A DNA stretch of 8,582 bases from Planctomycetaceae bacterium (GTDB lineage: Bacteria; Planctomycetota; Planctomycetia; Pirellulales; UBA1268): assembly GCA_005789975.1 (NCBI GenBank), contig SXWC01000038.1:1-8582 (forward strand). Direction: 5' to 3'. Below are positions 1 through 8,582 of the stretch, piece by piece. Position 1 is the first letter of the stretch. Each line of letters opens with the position of its first letter. The notes under the pieces are model-generated. The model did not search any database, was not told the DNA's origin, and worked only from the letters and a program-made list of their open reading frames with translations. The position numbers were made by a program, and so were the translations under genes.

Positions 1-207
1 GGCAACGGTGGCCCGCCCGACACCATCGGCGGAACCGGCAACGGCGGCAATGGCGGCGATGGCGGGTCGGCCGGCGTGGGCGCGAACGCCGTCAACGGCG
101 GCGACGGTGGCAACGGCGGCATCTACTACGGCAAGGGCGGTCAGGGTGGCGTTGGCTCCAACGGCGGCAGCGCCGGCAATCCCGGCCAGGACGATCCCGG
201 CCCTTGA
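1..207 (+). CDS. C-terminal end of a glycine/asparagine-rich PGRS-like repeat protein (partial)
   Basis: Frame 1 is open from the first base to a TGA at 205-207 and encodes 68 residues; the start lies outside the window. The sequence is dominated by Gly with Asn, Asp and Ala in GGN/GGD triplets (for example NGGNGGDGG and NGGDGGNGG), followed by a less regular tail ending GQDDPGP. This resembles the PGRS-type repeats of large surface or secreted proteins that are common in Planctomycetota and mycobacteria. No catalytic motif is visible. The GGxGG(N/D) pattern is loosely reminiscent of calcium-binding RTX nonapeptides but does not follow their consensus. A structural or extracellular role is inference. 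Codon choice alternates GGC/GGT and AAC/AAT between repeats, which argues against very recent tandem duplication. The gene converges on the minus-strand unit that ends at 261. Confidence 0.7.
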   Translation, partial: GNGGPPDTIGGTGNGGNGGDGGSAGVGANAVNGGDGGNGGIYYGKGGQGGVGSNGGSAGNPGQDDPGP

Positions 208-260
208 GCCCGCCGTTCGTCACACGACCCGCAGGCCCGCGGGCAGCCTGGCGTGAATCG
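208..260. other. Short convergent intergenic gap with a weak hairpin
   Basis: This gap lies between the Gly-rich gene (stop at 207) and the end of the minus-strand small ORF (261). It contains a perfect 10-bp GC palindrome at 235-244 and a possible 5-bp stem pairing CAGGC (232-236) with GCCTG (246-250). No T-tract follows on either strand, so it is not a convincing intrinsic terminator. It could still help end convergent transcription. Confidence 0.25.
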
Positions 261-404
261 TCAGGTCCCGACGGCTGGGATCGCGCTTTCGGCCAGCGAC
301 GCGGCGAAATCATCCGCCGTGATGTCACCGGCGGCCCGCGTGAACATGGTCGGCTGCTCGTAGGCGAACAGATGCCTGGGGCGAGCGAGTGCCGAAAGCA
401 GCAT
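261..404 (-). CDS. Unrecognised 47-residue small ORF, last in the methyltransferase/glycosyltransferase unit
   Basis: I do not recognise this protein. The ORF runs from ATG at 404-402 to TGA at 263-261 and encodes 47 residues, beginning MLLSALARPRHLFAYEQP and ending DFAASLAESAIPAVGT. Its composition is protein-like, with mixed hydrophobic and acidic residues and no Arg/Pro-rich shadow signature. About 80% of third codon positions are G or C, as expected of a real gene in this genome. It has no cysteines and no evident signal peptide or membrane segment. Its ATG overlaps the TGA of a 9-codon ORF as TGATG, and that ORF in turn overlaps the stop of the large glycosyltransferase gene, so it could be translated by coupling. 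Alternatives are the decayed 3' end of a once longer gene, separated from its start by a frameshift or deletion, or chance. The reading frame stays open a little way upstream into the glycosyltransferase gene, which is compatible with the remnant view. Confidence 0.4.
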   Translation of the reverse strand: MLLSALARPRHLFAYEQPTMFTRAAGDITADDFAASLAESAIPAVGT

Positions 405-432
405 CAGACGTTCAGGAGAACGATCGCCCGCA

Positions 433-433
<1 letters not shown>
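404..433 (-). CDS. Nine-codon ORF (MRAIVLLNV) linking the glycosyltransferase gene to the small ORF
   Basis: ATG at 433-431 overlaps the TGA of the large gene (435-433) as TGATG. It is preceded, 8 nt away, by a good Shine-Dalgarno sequence, AAGGAGA, within 441-447. Translation gives MRAIVLLNV and then TGA at 406-404, which itself overlaps the ATG of the 47-codon ORF as TGATG. The best ribosome binding site in the area thus serves a peptide of only nine residues. This could be a coupling or leader peptide, or the true N-terminus of a longer gene whose frame has been broken. Hydrophobic starts of the type MRAxVLLN occur in several nucleotide-binding enzymes, but nine residues cannot identify a family. 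Confidence 0.25.
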
Positions 434-3890
<3,457 letters not shown>

Positions 3891-3959
3891 TCAGGGAGCA
3901 TCCGTTTGGGCGGGCGGCCTCCTTCAGCACCGGCATGTCCAACGCCCGATCCTGCGCCC

Positions 3960-5051
3960 TCAGCCGAAGAGCTGCGTCCAATGCTCCTCGTAGCGGCCAA
4001 GTCCGGTCCGCTTGTGGCTTCCCAGCATGTTTTTGTGATGGCCGGGGGAATGCCACCACATCTGGATCGCGGCCGCGCCCAACTTCGTGCCGGCGGCGAT
4101 GTTCTCCCCGGAGGCCGTGGTGCCCGCCGCCTTCGCCCTGCTCCAGGGCGTTTCCCGCCCCGGGACGGGCGACTCGTGGGCGAAGAATCCCTTGGTGCAC
4201 ATATCCTCGGAGTGGACGCGGCACGCCGTCACGAGCCCGGGGTCGATCACCAGCGCGTTCAGGCCGATGAGCATGCGAACCTGGTTGAGTTGCTGGATCC
4301 CGCGGGCCTCCTCGGGGTCGATGTTGCGGGACAGGGCCACGTTGGCGGTGAGCACCTGCCGGTCGGCTGGTGAGATCATCGGACTGGCGAGCAGTGCGGC
4401 GAGTTCCTCGGCGGCCTCGAGCTCCGCTTTGACTTTGGCCGTGTCGGAGAAGGCCGGAAGGCGGCGTCGATCCTCCTCCGGCATGCACTCGGCGGCCCGC
4501 TGAGCCCACTCCGCGAGCTGCAGGAGCCGCTGCCGCTCGACCGCCAGGTCGGGATCGTGCGCCAATACTTCGGACGGCGTGACGGCGAGCATCTCCCCGA
4601 GCCGGCCGATCGCCGGGTCGCTCTTCTGCTCGATCGCCTCCTTGGTGAGGTCGCCAAGCGCGGCGACGTCGAGAATCGTCTTTCGCAGTGTGGCGATCTC
4701 GGCACCCTGATCCCCCTCGACCTCCCGCCGACGCAACACCTCGCCCGCGGCCCTGCGGAAGGCGGCGGTGTGTTTGGGCAGCCGCTGGAGAAACTCGGCG
4801 CGGGCGAGCGTATGCAGCCGACGGCCGCCTTGGGCGCCGAGGGCGATGAGACCGTCGGCGGCCGCACGCCGAGATTCGTCCGATTCGGCCTTCTTGAAGT
4901 CGGCCTGGAGGCTCCGGAGGCCCTCGCCGGCTTGTGTGACGGCATCCTCGCCGCGGCCGGTGGCCGGATTCGTCGGGATGCCGGCAAACAACGCCAGCAC
5001 GACAGCAACGCTGCGGAGGGGGACGACGGCGGCCGCGACGCGAAAGATCAT
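3960..5051 (-). CDS. Exported CAP/SCP-domain protein (YkwD-like) with a long helical N-terminal region
   Basis: A 363-residue protein. The N-terminus (MIF, Arg4, then a mostly hydrophobic stretch to about residue 24, interrupted by Pro11/Arg13) looks like a signal peptide or membrane anchor, so the protein is probably secreted or periplasmic. Residues about 40-250 are Ala/Glu/Arg-rich, predicted helical and without recognised motifs. Residues 253-363 form a CAP/SCP domain: IQQLNQVR at 252-259, FFAHESP at 289-295, SGENIAAG at 314-321 and WWHSPGHHKNML at 332-343. The conserved CAP cleft residues are present: H292, E316 and H334 or H338. The chain ends HWTQLFG, the usual last strand, so the domain is complete. 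Bacterial CAP proteins are linked to cell-wall or extracellular functions, but their activity is generally unproven. ATG at 5051-5049 was chosen because it opens the signal peptide and has GAGG six bases upstream; the open frame further upstream runs through the spacer and into the divergent cyclase gene and is low-complexity shadow. Confidence 0.85.
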   Translation of the reverse strand: MIFRVAAAVVPLRSVAVVLALFAGIPTNPATGRGEDAVTQAGEGLRSLQADFKKAESDESRRAAADGLIALGAQGGRRLHTLARAEFLQRLPKHTAAFRRAAGEVLRRREVEGDQGAEIATLRKTILDVAALGDLTKEAIEQKSDPAIGRLGEMLAVTPSEVLAHDPDLAVERQRLLQLAEWAQRAAECMPEEDRRRLPAFSDTAKVKAELEAAEELAALLASPMISPADRQVLTANVALSRNIDPEEARGIQQLNQVRMLIGLNALVIDPGLVTACRVHSEDMCTKGFFAHESPVPGRETPWSRAKAAGTTASGENIAAGTKLGAAAIQMWWHSPGHHKNMLGSHKRTGLGRYEEHWTQLFG

Positions 5052-5061
5052 GGAGCCCCTC

Positions 5062-5068
5062 AGGATAC
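5062..5068 (-). promoter_or_regulatory. GTATCCT motif, possible -10 of the CAP gene
   Basis: On the minus strand GTATCCT lies ten bases upstream of the CAP ATG and is followed by GAGGGGCT. A nearly identical GTATCCT-C-GGGGCT occurs upstream of the helicase gene (8190-8203). If this is a -10 element the 5' leader would be only a few bases, too short to use the GAGG site, so either the transcript is almost leaderless or the motif is coincidental. Confidence 0.2.
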
Positions 5069-5147
5069 GCGACACCGTGGTTCGCCGGCCAGTCGGCGGC
5101 ATCCCGCGCCGAGGCGTCGCTCGCTGATGGCCGGGGGCGATTCCGGG

Positions 5148-5153
5148 TATTCT
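5148..5153 (+). promoter_or_regulatory. Possible -10 box (TATTCT) of a leaderless cyclase transcript
   Basis: TATTCT lies seven bases before the ATG at 5161, so transcription would start at or next to the start codon. No Shine-Dalgarno sequence precedes this ATG, which fits a leaderless mRNA. The -35 region (TGATGG around 5125-5130) is a poor match. The element sits in the loop of a short CCGGG/CCCGG inverted repeat (5143-5159), a possible operator. Confidence 0.25.
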
Positions 5154-5160
5154 GCCCGGC

Positions 5161-6498
5161 ATGAGCGAATTGCCCAAAGCAGGCGGACGCACGATCGTGA
5201 TCGCGGAGGACAGCCGCGTGCAGGCGCAGATCCTCAAGCGGGCGCTCGAGGGCCGGGGGCATGCCGTGCACCTCGGCGGCAACGGCGTGGAGGCCCTGGC
5301 GCTCGTCCGCCAGCACCGGCCCGCCATGCTCATCTCCGACGTCGAGATGCCGGAAATGGACGGCCACGCCCTCTGCCGGGCCGTGAAGGGCGATCCCGAT
5401 CTCCGCCGCACCCCCGTGCTCATGCTGACCGCGCTGGCCGCGACGGCCGACATCCTCGACGGCCTTCAAGAGGGCGCCGATGCCTATGTCACCAAGCCCT
5501 ACGAGGCGGAACACATCCTCGAACGCATCGAGCACCTGCTCGCGCAGGATCCAACGGGCGACAAGCCGGGGGAGCCGTTGGAGTTCCACTACGGCGGCAA
5601 GGCGATGCGGCTCGACGTGACCCGCCGCCAGCTCCTCAACCTGCTCCTCTCCACCTACGAGAACATCCTCCAGCAAAACTCCAAGCTGGCCGAGATGCAC
5701 CGCGACCTCGCCGCGACGAGCGGCCAACTCGAGGCGAGCCTGCGGAAGACACGGGAACTGCTCTACAAGGTCTTTCCGCGGCGGATTGCCGATGAGCTCG
5801 CCGAAGGTGGGCAGAGCGAGCCCAGACACTTCGACAGCGTGACGGTCCTGTTCACCGACTTCGTGGGCTTCACGAAGACCGCCGAGACGATGTCGGCGCG
5901 GCAACTCATCGAGGACCTGGAGCGGTATTTCCGCCGGTTCGACCAGCTGCTGGCCGACTGCGGCATGGAGAAGCTCAAGACGATCGGCGACGCCTACATG
6001 GCGGCCGGTGGCGTGCCCGAACCGAACGAATCCCACGCGAGGGACGCGGCGATGTTCGCGCTCGGCATCCGGGAGTTCGTCGCCGCGACGGGCCGGGAAC
6101 GCGAGGCGGCGGGCCTGTCGTTCTTCCCCATCCGGATCGGCCTGCATACCGGGCCGCTCGTGGCGGGAGTGATCGGGGAGCAGCGGTTCCTCTACGACCT
6201 CTGGGGTGACACGGTCAACACCGCCAGCCGGATGGAGAGCCGCGGCGAGCCGGGGCGGATCAACATGTCGGCGGCCACGCACCGGCTCGTGGAGCCGTGG
6301 TTCGAATGCACGTCGCGGGGTCGGATCGAGGTCAAGGGCAAGGGCGAGGTGGAGATGTTTTTCCTCGAACGGCTCAAGCCCGAGTTCAGCGCCGACGCCG
6401 CGGGGCTCGTGGGCAACGAGCGGTTTCACTCCGCCCGTGCGGCCGCTCCCGCCGCCGGTTCCCTGCCGCCGGTTCCGGCGCGACGACCGGCCGACTAG
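5161..6498 (+). CDS. Response-regulator receiver domain fused to class III adenylate cyclase
   Basis: A 445-residue cytoplasmic signalling enzyme predicted to convert ATP to cAMP under phosphorylation control. Residues 10-128 form a CheY-like receiver with all key residues: acidic pair E16/D17, phospho-acceptor D60 (ISDVEMPEMDG), T90 and K112 (TKPYEAE). Residues about 150-215 form a helical, probably coiled-coil linker ending LLYKVFPRRIADEL, typical of cyclase input linkers. Residues 225-405 form the class III catalytic domain. Metal-binding aspartates are D233 (FTDFVGFT) and D277 (TIGDAYM). Adenine-selecting residues are K273 and D346 (LYDLWGD); guanylate cyclases have Glu and Cys there. Transition-state residues are N353 and R357 (TVNTASRM). 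All are on one chain, so a homodimer would have two complete sites. The last 40 residues are an Ala/Pro-rich disordered tail. The start is ATG at 5161, without a Shine-Dalgarno sequence. The gene is divergent from the CAP gene; no partner histidine kinase is in the window. Confidence 0.93.
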   Translation: MSELPKAGGRTIVIAEDSRVQAQILKRALEGRGHAVHLGGNGVEALALVRQHRPAMLISDVEMPEMDGHALCRAVKGDPDLRRTPVLMLTALAATADILDGLQEGADAYVTKPYEAEHILERIEHLLAQDPTGDKPGEPLEFHYGGKAMRLDVTRRQLLNLLLSTYENILQQNSKLAEMHRDLAATSGQLEASLRKTRELLYKVFPRRIADELAEGGQSEPRHFDSVTVLFTDFVGFTKTAETMSARQLIEDLERYFRRFDQLLADCGMEKLKTIGDAYMAAGGVPEPNESHARDAAMFALGIREFVAATGREREAAGLSFFPIRIGLHTGPLVAGVIGEQRFLYDLWGDTVNTASRMESRGEPGRINMSAATHRLVEPWFECTSRGRIEVKGKGEVEMFFLERLKPEFSADAAGLVGNERFHSARAAAPAAGSLPPVPARRPAD

Positions 6499-6539
6499 GC
6501 TAAGCCTGCCCGAGGTGCGTGGCCCGGCCCCGCTCTCCG

Positions 6540-6559
6540 CCCGCCCACACCCCCCACCC
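6540..6559 (-). other. G-quadruplex motif on the minus strand upstream of citramalate synthase
   Basis: The plus strand holds four C-tracts (6540-6542, 6544-6546, 6550-6555, 6557-6559) separated by loops of 1, 3 and 1 bases. The complement therefore has four G3+ tracts with very short loops, a canonical quadruplex motif. It lies in the spacer between the cyclase stop and the preferred citramalate synthase start. In mRNA this same stretch is C-rich and G-poor, which could also serve as a Rho loading (rut-like) site. Confidence 0.45.
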
Positions 6560-6581
6560 ACATCCTCCAACTGGTGGCCCC

Positions 6582-8165
6582 GTGCGCACGATCGAAATCT
6601 ACGACACCACGCTCCGAGACGGCTCGCAGGGGGAGGGCGTCAACTTCTCCCTCGAAGACAAACTCGCCATCACCCGCCGGCTCGACGAGGCGGGGATCGA
6701 CTTCATCGAGGGAGGGTATCCGCTCTCCAATCCCAAGGACGCGCAGTATTTCGAGCGGGTGCGATCCCTCACGCTCGCCCACTCGAGGATCTGCGCCTTC
6801 GGGATGACCCGCCGCCGGGGCATGACGGCCGCCGACGATCCCGGCATGAAGGCCCTGCTCGCCGCCGAAACGCCGGTCGTGACGATCGTGGGCAAGACGT
6901 CGGCCTTCCACGTCGCCGAGGTGCTCGGCGTGTCCCGCGAGGAGAATCTCGCGATGATCTCCGACACCGTGGGCCACCTCTGCCGCGCGGGCCGCGAGGT
7001 CTTCTACGACGCCGAACATTTCTTCGACGGCTGGAGACTCGACCCCGACTATGCCCGCGACACGATTCTTGCGGCGGCCCGCGCGGGGGCGACCCGGATC
7101 GTGCTCTGCGACACCCCCGGCGGCACGCTCCCCGACGAGGTCGCGACGCTCGTCCGCGAGGCCGTCGCCGCGCTCGCCGCGGCCGCCTGCACGGCGGCCG
7201 TGGCCATCCACAGCCACAACGACTGCGACCTCGCGGTCGCCAACTCGCTGGCGGGCGTGGCGGCGGGCGCCGTGCAGGTGCAGGGCACGATCAACGGGAT
7301 CGGCGAACGGTGCGGCAACGCCGACCTGATCTCCGTGGTCGCCAACCTCGCCCTCAAGGCACCGGGGCACCGCGTGCTCGGCGGTTCGGGCACCGCCCAT
7401 CTGACGGAACTCTCACGGTTCGTCTACGAGACGGCCAACATGTCGTATCGTCCCGGTCAGCCGTTCGTGGGCTCGAGCGCCTTCGCCCACAAGGGCGGAA
7501 TGCACGTGCACGCCGTCGCCAAGGCGACGGAATCATACGAGCACATCTCCCCCGAGGCCGTGGGCAACTCGCGGCGGATTCTTGTCAGCGAACTCTCGGG
7601 GCGGTCCAACATCGCCGCGATGGTCACCCGGGCCGACTTCAGGAACGATCGCGTGCTCCTCGACAAGGTGCTCGCCGAGGTCTGCCGGCTCGAGAACGAG
7701 GGCTGGCAGTTCGAGGCGGCCGGGGCATCCTTCGAACTGCTCGTCGAGCGGTCCGCCGGGACCTTCGCGGCCCGGTTCGAGAAGGAGAGCTATCACGTCT
7801 CCGTGGAGAGTCGCGACGGCCGGGACGTGCGGACCGAGGCGACGGTGAAACTGCTCGTGGGGGGCGCGCACCGGCACGAGGTGGCCGAAGGGGACGGCCC
7901 GGTCAACGCCCTCGACGCCGCCCTCCGCAAGGCGCTCGACGTCGCCTACCCGGCGCTCTCGCGGATGCACCTCCTCGACTACAAGGTCCGCGTGATCAAT
8001 GCCCAGGAGGGCACGGCCGCGAAGGTCCGCGTGTCGATCGAGAGCACCGACGGCGAGAGTGTGTGGGGCACCGTTGGGGTGAGCGAAAACGTGATCGAAG
8101 CCAGCTGGCTGGCCCTCGCCGACTCCTTCCACTACTTCCTCTCGCGGGAACGGGCCGGCGAATAA
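6582..8165 (+). CDS. cimA: (R)-citramalate synthase
   Basis: A 527-residue enzyme of the HMGL-like/isopropylmalate synthase family, expected to condense acetyl-CoA and pyruvate to (R)-citramalate, the first step of the threonine-independent route to 2-oxobutyrate and isoleucine. The N-terminal TIM barrel begins TIEIYDTTLRDGSQGEGV (residues 3-20), with catalytic R12 and metal ligand D13. The form GSQGEGVNFSLEDK and the GGYPLSNPKD segment (44-53) match the CimA subgroup better than LeuA. Other motifs are LCDTPGGTLP at 175-184, the metal-binding HSHND at 210-214 and GIGERCGNADL at 239-249. SAFAHKGGMHVHA at 299-311 begins the linker, and residues about 385-520 form the LeuA-type regulatory/dimer domain, implying end-product feedback (probably isoleucine; family knowledge). 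The start chosen is GTG at 6582, because the 21 extra codons from GTG 6519 are a Pro/His-rich stretch with no homology to the family start. Only weak GGTGG precedes it. The gene lies 83 bases after the cyclase and may be co-transcribed. Confidence 0.93.
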   Translation: MRTIEIYDTTLRDGSQGEGVNFSLEDKLAITRRLDEAGIDFIEGGYPLSNPKDAQYFERVRSLTLAHSRICAFGMTRRRGMTAADDPGMKALLAAETPVVTIVGKTSAFHVAEVLGVSREENLAMISDTVGHLCRAGREVFYDAEHFFDGWRLDPDYARDTILAAARAGATRIVLCDTPGGTLPDEVATLVREAVAALAAAACTAAVAIHSHNDCDLAVANSLAGVAAGAVQVQGTINGIGERCGNADLISVVANLALKAPGHRVLGGSGTAHLTELSRFVYETANMSYRPGQPFVGSSAFAHKGGMHVHAVAKATESYEHISPEAVGNSRRILVSELSGRSNIAAMVTRADFRNDRVLLDKVLAEVCRLENEGWQFEAAGASFELLVERSAGTFAARFEKESYHVSVESRDGRDVRTEATVKLLVGGAHRHEVAEGDGPVNALDAALRKALDVAYPALSRMHLLDYKVRVINAQEGTAAKVRVSIESTDGESVWGTVGVSENVIEASWLALADSFHYFLSRERAGE

Positions 8166-8167
8166 CG

Positions 8168-8196
8168 TTGCCCTGACGCGGACGGCATGGTATCCT
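8168..8196 (+). promoter_or_regulatory. Candidate sigma-70-type promoter for the helicase gene
   Basis: TTGCCC (8168-8173), a 17-base spacer and TATCCT (8191-8196) with an extended -10 TGG directly in front. This is the best promoter match in the window. Transcription would start near 8203 and give a leader of roughly 235 nt before the TTG start. Confidence 0.4.
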
Positions 8197-8220
8197 CGGG
8201 GCTGTTCGGAAATCGATGAT

Positions 8221-8255
8221 GGCCCGGCTCGAACCCGTTTCGAGCGCCCCGGGCC
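8221..8255 (+). other. Stable hairpin, possible terminator of cimA or leader structure
   Basis: Seven outer base pairs (8221-8227 with 8249-8255) and six inner pairs (8228-8233 with 8239-8244) enclose a five-base loop, with a four-base bulge at 8245-8248. No U-tract follows, so it is not a classical intrinsic terminator. If the promoter at 8168-8196 is real, this hairpin lies in the helicase leader. Confidence 0.45.
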
Positions 8256-8336
8256 GCGATCGCATCTCTCGAAGCGGCCTCTCCGCGTTGCCAGGCGACC
8301 TGCCCTGAGCCGCGTGAGCCTCATGCCGCTTGGCAG

Positions 8337-8363
8337 GCGGTGATCCATCGTCAGGATCGCCGC
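8337..8363 (+). other. Ten-pair stem-loop in the helicase leader
   Basis: Bases 8337-8346 pair with 8354-8363 (nine Watson-Crick pairs and one G-U) around a seven-base loop. Its 3' arm overlaps a smaller perfect hairpin (CCGCAC/GTGCGG, 8360-8373), so the two could be mutually exclusive, as in a switching leader. The stem ends 75 bases before the start codon. Confidence 0.4.
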
Positions 8364-8425
8364 ACCCGTGCGGACCCGCCTCCGGGCAGTCGTTTTCCCC
8401 CTCCGTTCATTGCCCCCCCGTTCAC

Positions 8426-8430
8426 AAGGA
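8426..8430 (+). promoter_or_regulatory. Shine-Dalgarno AAGGA deciding a TTG start
   Basis: AAGGA is followed by eight bases and then TTG at 8439-8441. No ATG or GTG is found in this frame before the first conserved helicase residues, so the TTG start is well supported. Confidence 0.55.
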
Positions 8431-8438
8431 TCTCCGTT

Positions 8439-8582
8439 TTGGATACCCACGCCACGTCCCCCGCCGCCCCGAACACCTTCACCGATCTCGGGCTCACCGA
8501 ACTGCTGCTCCGCGCGCTCGCCGCCGAGGGCTACACGGTGCCCACGCCGATCCAGACCCGGGCGGTGCCGCCCATCCTCGCC
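8439..8582 (+). CDS. DEAD-box ATP-dependent RNA helicase, N-terminus (partial)
   Basis: Only the first 48 codons are present; the gene runs off the window. After a short Thr/Ala/Pro leader (TTG start, read as Met), residues 12-43 contain the diagnostic Q motif: an upstream aromatic in NTFTDLGL, the spacer ELLLRALAAEGY, and PTPIQTRAVPPIL. The Q-motif Gln contacts the adenine of ATP. Proteins of this kind (RhlE/DeaD/CsdA-like) unwind structured RNA in mRNA decay and ribosome assembly in the cytoplasm, often at low temperature. The subfamily cannot be assigned without the rest. The gene follows a 273-bp structured leader and probably has its own promoter. Confidence 0.85.
   Translation, partial: MDTHATSPAAPNTFTDLGLTELLLRALAAEGYTVPTPIQTRAVPPILA

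Larger units (their letters stand above)
8166..8438. other. 273-bp non-coding region forming the probable leader of the helicase gene
   Basis: I see no credible coding frame here. It holds an extended -10 promoter candidate (8168-8196), a long hairpin (8221-8255), a second strong hairpin (8337-8363) overlapping a small one (8360-8373), then a pyrimidine-rich stretch (about 8391-8423) and a Shine-Dalgarno sequence (8426-8430). Long structured leaders are typical of cold-induced DEAD-box helicase mRNAs; that link is inference. Confidence 0.5.

Noticed and set aside
6519..6581. Upstream GTG start giving cimA 21 extra residues
   Set aside because: The extension is Pro/His-rich, matches the C-rich spacer and has no counterpart at the start of the citramalate synthase family; GTG 6582 directly opens the conserved barrel strand.
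6206..8176. Plus-strand open frame of 656 codons overlapping the end of the cyclase and all of cimA
   Set aside because: It is the +1 shadow of cimA, extremely Arg-rich, while the real frame carries all citramalate synthase motifs.
8221..8255. Intrinsic terminator after cimA
   Set aside because: The hairpin is strong but no U-run follows on the plus strand, and it lies 55 bases after the stop and probably downstream of the next promoter; kept only as a structured element.
7533..8450. Minus-strand open frame of 305 codons covering the cimA end and helicase leader
   Set aside because: Antisense to cimA, with Arg/Gly/His-rich composition and no motif; the part over 8166-8438 alone does not look coding.

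Overview
The window is very GC-rich bacterial DNA with dense genes, strong G/C bias at third codon positions and several GTG/TTG starts. The mix of genes suggests a member of the Planctomycetota: a glycine-rich PGRS-like protein, a glycosyltransferase-TPR-methyltransferase fusion, a secreted CAP/SCP protein, a receiver-coupled class III adenylate cyclase, a CimA-type citramalate synthase and a DEAD-box helicase. This assignment is inference from gene content and composition; no rRNA or other taxonomic marker is present.

Layout, left to right. (1) 1-207 (+) is the 3' end of a Gly/Asn-rich repeat protein. (2) 261-3857 (-) is a tightly packed, translationally coupled unit read right to left: a SAM methyltransferase with a C-terminal PqqD/winged-helix-like domain (2619-3857), then a 729-residue GT2-TPR-methyltransferase fusion (433-2622, ATGA overlap), then a 9-codon ORF (TGATG overlap, strong Shine-Dalgarno), then an unrecognised 47-codon ORF (TGATG overlap, 261-404). 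(3) 3960-5051 (-) is an exported CAP/SCP-domain protein. (4) 5161-6498 (+) is a receiver-adenylate cyclase, divergent from the CAP gene across a 109-bp spacer. (5) 6582-8165 (+) is citramalate synthase, preceded by a C-rich spacer that carries a G-quadruplex motif on the opposite strand. (6) 8166-8438 is a 273-bp non-coding stretch with a promoter candidate and strong hairpins. It leads into (7), the N-terminus of a DEAD-box RNA helicase (8439 onward, TTG start), cut by the window edge.

How the genes work together. The two methyltransferase/glycosyltransferase genes almost certainly act in one pathway, probably modifying a surface glycan, lipid or peptide; the substrate cannot be read from the sequence. 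The cyclase should make cAMP under control of a phosphorelay whose kinase is not in the window. CimA provides the threonine-independent entry to isoleucine synthesis. The helicase is probably an mRNA/ribosome remodelling enzyme with a long structured leader. The most unusual part is the right-to-left unit at 261-3857, with its chain of stop/start overlaps ending in a small ORF. No RNA genes, CRISPR arrays, insertion sequences or phage genes were seen.
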